Source: Heliocybe sulcata (taxonomy: Eukaryota; Basidiomycota; Agaricomycetes; Gloeophyllales; Gloeophyllaceae). From it: DNA of 64,000 nt. The stretch's first letter is position 1; each line of letters starts with the position of its first letter. The stretch is taken from contig ML213512.1 of assembly GCA_004369045.1 (NCBI GenBank), positions 522,929 to 586,928 of the forward strand, in the 5' to 3' direction. The notes beneath the pieces are model-generated. The model saw only the letters and a program-made list of their open reading frames with translations, ran no database searches and was not told the DNA's origin. The translations under genes were made by a program, and so were the position numbers. Positions 55,128 to 64,000 of the stretch are shown piece after piece.

Positions 55128-55236
55128 TCCTGCTATATGGCTGCGGGATGTAGCCTTCGTACATCTACGGCACACATCTGTTGAAATCCCTGGGACGCTG
55201 GCCGGACATTGACACACCGCCGCGACCTTGCAAGCT

Positions 55237-56995
55237 ATGGAGAGCGCAGAATTGGTCGTCATCGGCGCCGGTCAGTACTGCAGAGACGACGATGTTCGCG
55301 ATCAATGACGCATCCATTCTGGCTTCAGGGTGGCATGGGCTAGCGATGGCAAGAACGTACCTCGAGTGCCATGCCAATGCCAAAGTCGTGATACTTGACA
55401 GTCAAGATACCGTGGGCGGAGTGTGGGCTAAAGAGCGCATTTTCCCAACCTTGCGGACGAATAACCTGCTCGGTACCTACGAGTTCAGCGACTTCCCCAT
55501 GGACGACACTTTCGGAGCAAAAGCAGGAGAACACATGACAGGACCGGTCGTCCACGGTTATTTCCACAGATTCGCCGAGCAATTCGATCTCTACCGCCAT
55601 CTTCGCTTCCGAACGAAGGTTGCCAGTGTAGAACACGTAGAGGGCGGCAAGTGGATCGTCACCGCATTACAAAAGGGGGAAAGTGGCGAGAAAAAGAGTC
55701 AGACCATACTGACGGACAAACTGGCGGTGGCGAGCGGTCTCACTTCGCAGCCTCTTGAACAAGACTACAGGGGCAGCACCGACTTTGATGCACCTCTTTT
55801 CCACGTCAAAGATCTTCCTGTACATCAGGACGATGTGCTTCGCACCGCAAAACGCGTAGCTGTAGTCGGGGGCAGCAAGTTCGCCTGTGACGCCGTCTAC
55901 GCATTTGCCAGCGCCGGCGTCTCCGTGGACTGGATACTCCGCAAGTCAGGACATGGGCCTCACTGGATGTCGCCACCGTACGTCACCCGACTTAAGCTGA
56001 GGACCGAAGAGCTCGTGACTACCCGCGCACTGTCGTGGTTCACGCCCTGCGTGTGGGGGGATGCGGACGGCTTCGGAACGGTGCGCCGTTTCTTGCACGG
56101 CACAAGAATCGGGGGCTGGATGGTGGATGCCTTTTGGAGGTTCTTCCAGAATGAGCTGGAAACGCGGAACGCGTACGACAAGCATCGGGAGACAGCCAAG
56201 TTGAAACCGTGGACGGACCTCTTTTGGCACGGGGCGTCGATATCCATGCTCAACTACCCCACCGATTTCTTCGAGCACCTGCGACAGGGCACCGTGAAGG
56301 TCCACGTCGACGATATCGAGATGCTTTCGAACAAGACCGTGCACCTCTCGTCAGGCGAAGCTATTCCCGCTGACGCTTTCGTGTATTCGTCGGGTTGGGT
56401 CAAGAAGCCCCCTTTCAAGTTCTTACCGGAAGGTATCGACTCAAAACTAGGGCTGTATGGCGCGCCGAAAGACGACGCCGACGACGCCGCGGCGACGCGG
56501 ACAGCAGACGAGGAAATCTTCAGACGATTCCCTCGACTCAAAGATCAGCCAGTGCGGCCATCCCCCTCAGATGAGAGAACGCCGAGCCCGTACCGTTTGT
56601 ACCGGGCCATAGCGCCCCCCGCACTTATCCACGAAAGGTCCATCGTCTTCTGCGGATACATGCAGACCTTCATGACGCCACTTATGGCACAGACGCAGGC
56701 GCTCTGGGCGACCGCCTACCTCGATGGCGGCGTACGGCTCCCGTCATCGGAGGAAGTACACAAGGAGACGATGCTCCATAGCCAATACTGTCGATGGCGA
56801 TGTTCTTCAGGTCGAGGAGGTGAATTTCCAGACCTGGTGTTTGATGTGGTCCCATACGTTGATATGTTGTTCAATGATATGGGGCTGAAGAGCCGGAGAA
56901 AGAGGAATATTGTAGCAGAATGTTTTGAACCGTATGGGATGGCAGACTATCGCGGTGTGGTCGACGAGTACAGGACCAGGTCTGCGGCGCGGTAA
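55237..56995 (+). CDS. flavin-containing monooxygenase-like oxidoreductase
   Basis: Two exons (55237-55270 and 55329-56995) give 566 residues. The FAD-binding Rossmann motif GAGWHGLAMA is completed by the splice. It is followed by the strand ending in VVILDSQDTVGGVW and by GTYEFSDFPM as in FMO and Baeyer-Villiger relatives. A second dinucleotide motif, VAVVGGSKFACDAV, would bind NADPH. The later segment YSSGW corresponds to the conserved C-terminal part of the FAD domain. Substrates are typically small nucleophiles or ketones of secondary or xenobiotic metabolism. The start follows from MESAELVVIGA leading straight into the Rossmann fold. Confidence 0.88.
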
Positions 56996-57248
56996 TGATG
57001 CTGGCTCTCTGTGGATGCTAGAGTAGCAGGAGAAGACAGGCCGAAAGCTGGTTGCGATAGATACATACGTCTGGTACACGCATCGGACGGAATATATGTG
57101 AGTCCTGTTAGTCAGTGCCCGGTGCAGACCGAACATAAAAGTGAGCAGTGAATGCGATGAATCGCAGCGGCAGACATCGACAGACGCTATAGATACAACC
57201 AACCCAATGAAAACCCTGAATCACCGTATGGGGTACTCCAGCAACTCC

Positions 57249-58064
57249 TCATGTACGTTGAAGATCCTAAAGGCAAGAAGAAAAATCAGGAGTTTGGAGG
57301 AATCGCTTCATATGAGAAACCACGTACTTGACAACATGCCCAACTTGGTGGCACTCCCCTACGACAGATTGCATGTCAGGGTAAACCTGCCATTTGACGA
57401 TCCATCTCCCCAGCGACTTTCCGTCCTCCGCAAATGTCTCCGCAATCGTTTCCTCGGACCCATGCTCTGGTAATTTGTTCTCCAGTTCTTCGCTCGTGAG
57501 CAGCAGTTTCTCGGCGAGCTTCCAAGCCGCAAACGCCCGTTCAGCAGGGACCAAGAACGACGTGTCGTATACCTTCGTGACACGCCTCTTCAGAGTGAGG
57601 GTGTAGGTCGTCATCTCGACCGAGGTCACAATCTGCTTGGGATCCAGCGTTTCGCCCTCCGCTAAGATAGGTCGCAAAGTAGCAACGTAGGGCTTGCCCA
57701 CCCAGCTGACAAGCGCGGTACTGACCCCGCTGGTCCCAAAGGCAGTGGCAGCTAATGCTATCCTAGCACTAGTCGGAAGTGAAGACTCAATAACGAACAT
57801 AAAGGGCGATACGAGTGCTGTCAGGCCCAACGAAGACAAGGAGAAGAGTTTCAGGCGTCGAAACGCCGGGGCTAAGGGACCAGTATACGTAAGTGTCGCC
57901 AGTGTATCTGATGCATCGTTTCCTGGTGGGCCTGACGATGATGTGTAAGTAGACGAGTATCGAAAGGGTTGGTTATGTCGGCTAGTAGTGAGGTAGGAGA
58001 CACGGGGAAAGTGGGCGAAAGTTCGCCTTCGCAGCGTCGGTAACGATATGCACGCGAGAGCCAT
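57249..58064 (-). CDS. putative mitochondrial two-TM protein (TMEM70/TMEM186-like)
   Basis: The first exon (58064 to about 57315) encodes a basic Arg-rich N-terminus suggesting mitochondrial import, then LTYTGPLAPAFRRLKLFSLSS and two hydrophobic segments (LGLTALVSPFMFVIES, IALAATAFGTSGVSTALVSW). The pattern YTGPL...RRLKLFSLSS matches the TMEM70/TMEM186 family, whose members assist assembly of respiratory complexes. A short last exon after a 50-60 bp intron supplies the C-terminus; its exact join is uncertain, since the alternative frame would end EELLEYPIR. Confidence 0.65.
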
Positions 58065-58987
58065 CTGCGTTCGATAGACCGCCGTTTCCTGCTGATAGAT
58101 TTGGGGGTTCAGCGTTGTCAGCTCGAATCAGCGCAGCCACAGAGCAACAAACGATGCACCTTACAGTCGAAGCACCGTCGATGAGTCGTACTCTCCCGGT
58201 ACCCCGGTACAATGTGCTGGGTCTGGCGCAAGAAGTGAAATATAAATCTACAGTATACTGCTGACCCCGCAAGAAATTCTCACGCCTTGAAAAGGCAAAT
58301 GTTGCAAGACACATGTTCCTCATATCAAATGAGCAGGACTTCCAAGCTGCGTACTCGATAGTGGCAAGAAAGGATTTAAGCACAGGAGTGTAAGTACTTA
58401 CTTACTGTGGCTGTATTGCAAGGGATAGTATGACCACCTTTGTACCTATCCAGGAAGAATATATATATGGCTTGAGTCCTGCCTAATACAGGACCTTTAT
58501 CACGGAATCTGCGCTTCCACTCGCAAATTTTCAACTCACAAATTTCCTACGGAGCTCGAGGGCCCTACTCTCTAGGTGCAGCAGCTGTCCGTGTAAGCAG
58601 GGACAATTCAGATACCACAAAGGTCCTCCCCAGGAAGTAACATACATGCGTGTCGCGAGATTGAAGCCAAGTTCAACTTGTCAACGACGCAGCCCGATGT
58701 TAGTAAAAAGACGCGTCGTGCGTCGACACGTACGCTGAGACAGACACTCGCTGTAGCTTTCCCCGGCATCTCTACCCAATATGAACTTTACTGAGAGTTT
58801 TGTACGCTCTTTACGAGCTGCCCATGCTTGCGCAAGATAATGTCCGATAGGTTGGAGAGAATCTCAGGGAGCGATGGCCAGTGTCGCTCCTCACAATACG
58901 TTAGTGTACTATTACGCTGCAGCAATAAAACACTTATTGATAAACGACCTGGCGAGAAAATATAGCTGCTAACGTACCTGGAAGGTA
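58065..58987. other. intergenic region
   Basis: About 920 bp between two minus-strand genes. A minus-strand frame at 58065-58383 has no domain character. Nothing else is seen. Confidence 0.45.
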
Positions 58988-60481
58988 TTATAGCTTGGCT
59001 TTACTCTCCAGTGCATGCCCTGCATCCTCCAATACTCTTATCGCAAGTTGACCTATCAAGGGAAATAGCTTCACATAAGACGCCGCCTGCTCGGAGCTCG
59101 CTTGGCGTCGGGCATAGCGTGCTGCAATGCCTTGCGCGATAACCGATAGCTACGGCACGACCCCGTTAGCTTATCGTCTGCTCATCGAAGCGGCGTGCAC
59201 GCACCCGAAACAGCATCCAGCTACTGGCGAACACCATCTCGGTGATAGGGTAAGGCTGGTGGGTTAATCGACAATACTCTCTTTCCAAGGTCTCGAGCTC
59301 AATGGGCACGTCATCCGTCTGATTTCTGAAGCCCTTAAGGAGGCCGACGCGGTACTGCTCTGGGATAGTGCTGGGGTCTACAGCCCATGGCTGCGTGAGA
59401 TTGCCGAGATCTGCAAGCTGCAGATATGATGGTCAGACAGGCGAAACGCAAGTTGTATCAGGCACTTACCGGGCTACCCAGCGTACACAGTTCCCAGTCT
59501 AAGATGCCGATGACGCGATTCTCTGTAGGGTGGAAGATCATGTTGTCGATTTTATAGTCCCCGTGCACGATGCGCGTGCCTGTCTTGCGCTCATCCGGGA
59601 GGTGCGAGCTGTACCACGCAATCATTTCGTCGAACTTGGGAATCTTTCCAGTAGACCTCCCAGAGTCTACATCAACGGCTTCGGATTGCGTCTGCGAGAC
59701 CCGGCTGAGAGACTTGATTTGCCTCGGGAAATAAGGCGTCGAGGGGCCAAAATTGGATAAGCCCAGCTCAGCCGGCACCAGGGATGATAGAGCAGCCAGG
59801 GCACGCACAGCGGACAGCCAACTAGTAACGTCATGACCGAGAGTCGTAGCACAGCGTCGTTCAAGTTGCTCACCATTCTCGCCTGTCAGCGGCAGGTATC
59901 TCTGGCATTCTCGGATTCGTGAATATTCGGCCATTCAGGAACTCCATAATGTAGAAGGGTGTGCCAATGACATCCTGGTTTTCACATAGCACTATGGGTT
60001 CCGGAACGGGTACTCTGGCTTCCGGTGTCGTTGAGGGCTTGATGTTGTGCTGGTGGATCGCACTGAGGATACTGTACTCCCGTTCAATCTGATGTGCAGT
60101 GGTAGATAGCAGCTGCCCAGCTGGTTTCTTCCGTAGTACCCAGCGTTGATTGCTAGGGCCGGATTAAACGCGCACTTGTCCGGATGAACGCACATACCTG
60201 GCGTCTGTTAAGAAGTATGTCGGGTTGGACTATGGCCGACATATTTAGCGACATCCAGCTCTCATCCAGAGTTCCTTACCTGACCGAACTACTACATGAT
60301 GTCAGCTGCGGAATCAGAGAAACGAATACATCGTTCACACCTTGAACTGCTTGACGTCTACCGGCGACCTTACACGAGGTACTTTGTCGGCCAGATACGC
60401 ATTCAGCGTCGCAATGTCGATGGTAGCTCTGACGGCACCATAGTCGCCGCCAATCTTCTTGCTGGCGTCAGAAGAGCTCAT
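58988..60481 (-). CDS. APH-fold kinase-like protein (ACAD10/11 N-terminal type)
   Basis: A multi-exon gene starting MSSSDASKKIGGDYGAVRA at 60481 and ending ALESKAKL at 58988. The small lobe has NPTYFLTD and WVLRKKPAGQLL (ATP-binding Lys), then AHQIEREYSILSAI. The catalytic loop is RIVHGDYKIDNMIFHP (Asp of HGD) and the metal site is IGILDWELCTLGSPLADLG. This is the phosphotransferase family that forms the N-terminal part of ACAD10/ACAD11, where it phosphorylates 4-hydroxy fatty acyl chains. Free-standing fungal homologues may act in fatty-acid catabolism. The acyl-CoA dehydrogenase half is absent here. Confidence 0.85.
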
Positions 60482-61566
60482 AGTATGTAGTGAAGTGCAG
60501 AGCGCATGAATGCGGGGTAATATCCGGGGAACCGGCACTGTGCTATGCCGGGTCAAATATGATCCTTCCAAATCTCTCGACCACAAGTGCGCTCACAACC
60601 ACCAGGTCCCTACTCATTGCCCTCGCACTGGGAAGCTAAAAAAACTAATACTGAGTACCGGTAGAGGGTGGCTGTTTCTTGCATTGACTTGGAGCCCCGG
60701 GGCGATGGGTCATCTATCGCCGAGTCAAGATACAAGGAGCTGACGAGGCCATCTCTCGACAGAGTTCTGCTTGCAGAGCTATGGAAAATTGCTTAAATCA
60801 GTAGTACTGATGCTCCATCGCAGCAAGAACTTGTTTATGTAGGCATGCCTTATATTCATGGTTATAACCTCGCAGCTGCTGCGCGGGTCGGTTGCGTGCA
60901 TGTTCGCGTGTCTCAAGCAAAAGGCAAGCACGCCGCCGTTGCCTCGCTTATCATGCTTGTAAGCGCTCTCTATATCATATTATCTTCAAGGGTGATATAA
61001 AGAATATTGACATATTTTCAATTTCCTGATCTTAGATGAGGACTCTCAGAGACGCCAGAGCAACTTGGATGCTCGTGGTCCGCTTTCTTTAGCAGCCTAC
61101 GATGGAGCATCATCTCTCTCTCTGCGTGGTGTGCGTCGGTAACCAGATATCCGTCTTTTTGACCTGTACAAGTATAGGAGCTAGTCCAGCCAGAGATGCG
61201 AATATCTGACGAGCCTCAAGTTAGTACCACTGGAGCATTAATGGAGGAAGTTATTATCAAGCCAAGGCTCGCGACCCCTTTGGAGGAAGTTCTCTGTTGA
61301 TACCACGCAGGTCCCAAGTATACCGTTTTATTTTTTGTAGGGGAGGTTGGACGGGCTGCAAATCCCCGTCTTTCTCCTGCGGCGTAGCTCAAGGCAGATA
61401 AGGTCAGTTCAATAAAAGATGACATTTCAGGATTACAAGCAGACGGGATTGTTAGTATGCGATACAATGGGATAAGATGGGTTACATGCAGGTATCTATA
61501 TTCTGTTGGTATCGATCGAGACGGTGAAATCATGGCTGACTTCTGATATGTCCAGATGCAGGGAAG
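60482..61566. other. 1.1-kb region without supported gene
   Basis: Only short frames are present. It includes the promoter of the APH-like gene and a CT-rich run near 61105. Confidence 0.45.
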
Positions 61567-62870
61567 CTATGGTACGACCGTTAACTCGATAAGCAGCGGG
61601 AAAATATTATCGATATACGTCGACAACGGTGTCCACTCTTGTTGGTGGCCTAAGAGCCTGACGTATCTTGCATTCCGCATGGCTGTAAGCCACAGCCTCA
61701 GATATTCCTGGCGCAGTATCAGTGAGTATGAGTACTCAGGAACGCACTGCGTGTACTCACCGGCACTTCGTTGATTAAGTTCGGACTATGTCTCAAATCT
61801 AGAGTGAGCTCATCGACATGATATGCCATTACACCAAGAGCTTCTGTATCGACGTATTCAGGGAGCGGCCGGCCGGGCAGTCCTAAGACGAGCTCAAGAT
61901 GCAGCGGTCGGTTGATGGCACGCTTAGAGATGACCCGTATCGCGTCATTCCATTGCTCTACGGTACTCTCGACACTCCAAGGCGGGGGCTGAAGAACAAT
62001 CTTGTCCAGCCAGCGAAACACTCTCGGATTCCCTAAGAAGTGGCAGAGGGTCGTTGGTGTACACTTCAGAGTGTGAAGTTGAGACTGAAGCCTCCGACCA
62101 ATGAATTGCTTCTTCATGCCCTTCGGGTCTTCAAGGAGTGTGAGAGACCTGATGCTCAGATGTCGCCGGAGGAAGCGATGGAGGGCCGTGAAATTTAGTG
62201 CCTTCGCTCCGAGCACCAGCAGAGTCAAGTGTGGTAATGTCAGGGGTTCAAGGAGCTTCCTCCATTCTCCCCGCCCCAGGTCCCTAGCACAAATATTTAG
62301 CTCCCGCAGCGGACTCATGTTCATGGACGCGATCGTCCAGTCCCGGAAGGGAGGCAGTAACAACATCTGCGTCGAAATATAGAGGCCATCCAAGGTCGTG
62401 ACTGGCTGGAGATCCGGAGGCGCTTGAAAGTTGGTCGCTCCGGGGCAACGGAGAAGATGTGCTGGTCGACGCTCGACGAACATCAGTGTCTTGCAAGATG
62501 TATGATGGATGACTCGAAGAAGCTCGGAGATGTGATACAGAACACACTCCTTGGATTTTCCGGGAACCAAAACCGCTCTCTTTGGAAAGCTGAACCACAT
62601 ATATAAAGTTTGGATGGAGGCCACTGCCTGGAGGAATTGCGCGACGCGGGGAACATATTCCAGTTCGTTTTTCGTAACCAAGAATTTGACTATGTCGAGT
62701 TCGTCACGGTTGTGGGCGTGTCCGTGGCTGGTATTCAGCGCAACGATCTGCTCCGGCAAATCAAGCATAATTGAAGGCCGAAGCACTCCGTTTGTTGCGT
62801 CCGCCATGATAAGAGAGTCAGACACAAGTGAAGGGGAGTGTACGGGAGGAAGGTCGGATTCATGCCACAA
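61567..62870 (-). CDS. leucine-rich F-box-like protein, N-terminus uncertain
   Basis: The main exon (about 61763-62870) and a final exon (stop at 61567-61569) give roughly 415 residues. LRR-like segments recur, for example LRELNICARDLG, LPHLTLLVLGAKAL and LSIRSLTLLEDPKG, and the last exon (EYLRLWLTAMRNARYVRLLG) has the shape usual at the end of basidiomycete F-box/LRR proteins. No F-box is visible in the open frame. Either an upstream exon was missed or the domain was lost. A second in-frame ATG at 62807 is an alternative start. Confidence 0.6.
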
Positions 62871-63664
62871 CTAGTGTTCGTGAGGACTACAGTAAGATAG
62901 CACTAAGGTCCCAGTCAGTGCGGATACACAAAACAGCCATTAAAATCACTTGCCCTTGGAAACTGTATATGGTGGCAGAATATTCTGATATCCGTAAGAA
63001 TCAAGGGTAGTACAGGCTCTGAAACCTTCGACTGGAGCCAGTAGACGGGTCTGCCTTCAAGGCCAAGGTGTTCTGAGGTAGGAGAGTAGTTGAGCTGTCA
63101 AGAACAATGGGTATTCATAAAGGGACGGAGAGACAAAGATGCGCGCGTCCCCATGCCACGGATTGGCGATGAATCAAGAGTGTACCGGAAGAGGAAGCTT
63201 ATGTTTACATCATCCAAGTTTCCCACAGATTTGTCCAAGCTGGACCGAAACGTGGCTCTAGTTGTGACTAAGCAACCAAAAATCCACTGATAAAGCTTTG
63301 ACAACATTAACCACTCAATTCACTAGCTCCAGAAAAATAAGTGTCTCTCTACGAGGCAAGATGAAGGCGTCGTAGCCCGTTTCAACAGCAGTGCTGCGGA
63401 TCTCCTCTGTCAGCTCAAAAAAGGGCTTACTAGCGGGCAGTACCTGAGACAAAACTCAGAGAAGACTCCAATTATACAGCTGAATATGGCGTTATGGAGA
63501 CCCAAGGCTCTATCGTTGTCGATGTCGAGAGTGTGGCACAGTCTGTGGCTTGAGAATGAGCGCGCGCACGCGGGACACGTGCATGGACCCCGAGCACTTG
63601 GCCTAGAGGAGACGAACGCGAGTCCGCCAGACCAAAGTGTGGACATTAACTAAGATTTACGGGC
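62871..63664. other. region with possible exon fragment
   Basis: On the minus strand, 63321-63448 could be a terminal exon: after a CAG acceptor it reads FFELTEEIRSTAVETGYDAF to a stop. It is not linked to a supported gene. The rest shows no signal. Confidence 0.3.
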
Positions 63665-64000
63665 TTAACCTGAGAATATTGTGTATGTATTGCTATACCC
63701 ATTATGAGTAGCTGAGACGTCCTTTGGGTTGTCTGTTTTTCGATTAGACAGTGAATAGTGCGGCCCGTAGAGGTAACGTTGCCTCCCTGAAACGCGTTAG
63801 TACTGGTCCGGACACTTGATGCTAAGCTGCAGTGGTTCTTGAAAGCTTACCTGCCAGCGCCTTCGACCGCGCCTTGACTAGCCCCACCGTCTGAGGGTCT
63901 CTTCCCGCAATCTCAAGTTCAGTGTACGACGTCTTATATTCACCTGTTTCCGCTAAGCTTTACCGGATTTACTGTCTAGGTTCTCCATCTAGCATACATT
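63665..64000 (-). CDS. partial gene cut by right window edge
   Basis: An exon (about 63852-63948) reading EYKTSYTELEIAGRDPQTVG and on to a GTAAGC donor is joined across a 55-60 bp intron to a second exon (GRQRYLYGPHYSLSNRK) with a stop at 63665-63667. Splice sites are good and the frame is kept, but I do not recognise the protein. The start lies outside the window or in an unresolved exon. Confidence 0.35.

Larger units (their letters stand above)
52489..55236. other. 2.7-kb gene-poor region with AT-rich island
   Basis: From about 52630 to 53370 the sequence is strongly AT-rich with many ATATAT runs. A 125-residue open frame (52850-53227, plus) lies inside it but has no recognised domain. 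From 53370 to 55236 the composition returns to normal and only short overlapping frames are seen. A 12-bp inverted repeat lies near the right end. No gene is supported. Confidence 0.5.

Overview
The window reads as nuclear DNA of a filamentous basidiomycete (Agaricomycetes). Genes are dense and on both strands. Nearly all are cut by many 45-65 bp GT-AG introns, gaps are often only 100-300 bp, and several families are typical of wood-decay fungi: omega-class glutathione transferases, a mitochondrial-type formate dehydrogenase, GH28 pectinase, BTB and F-box/LRR proteins, and HGD-type TKL kinases. A wood-decay polypore is my best guess, but that is inference. All gene models were spliced by eye.

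Layout. 1-3.9 kb is gene-poor: short tandem repeats, hairpins, a decayed repeat-rich reading frame and an AT-rich patch. 3.9-14.2 kb carries an F-box/LRR gene, LSM4 divergent from a small membrane/coiled-coil protein, a 2OG-Fe(II) dioxygenase, an 820-residue acidic repeat protein, a BTB protein and an intron-less PARG-like macrodomain gene. 14.7-25.2 kb holds a two-TM TMEM223-like protein, clathrin light chain divergent from the phosphatidylglycerophosphate phosphatase GEP4, a monoglyceride-lipase-like hydrolase, a GH28 exopolygalacturonase and a mitochondrial ABC half transporter. 25.5-38.1 kb has TRAPPC11, a membrane-anchored aspartic protease, a polytopic membrane protein and two tandem omega GSTs. 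38.4-50.2 kb has a small Ser-rich surface protein, a coiled-coil protein and a large HSL-type hydrolase between two paralogous kinases. 50.9-64 kb has formate dehydrogenase, a 2.8 kb gene-poor AT-rich gap, a flavin monooxygenase, a TMEM70-like protein, an APH-fold kinase, an LRR protein and a fragment cut by the window edge.

How they relate. Most are independent housekeeping genes, and there is no clear biosynthetic cluster. Four putative mitochondrial proteins (TMEM223-like, GEP4, ABC half transporter, TMEM70-like) plus formate dehydrogenase are spread through the window. Pectinase and formate dehydrogenase could be linked through methanol and formate released from pectin, and the GSTs, monooxygenase and dioxygenase fit wood-extractive or xenobiotic handling. 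I did not find a convincing wholly new system. The best leads are the paralogous kinase pair around the hydrolase, the repeat-built acidic protein, the intron-less PARG, the three-nucleotide first coding exon of LSM4 and the two AT-rich islands.
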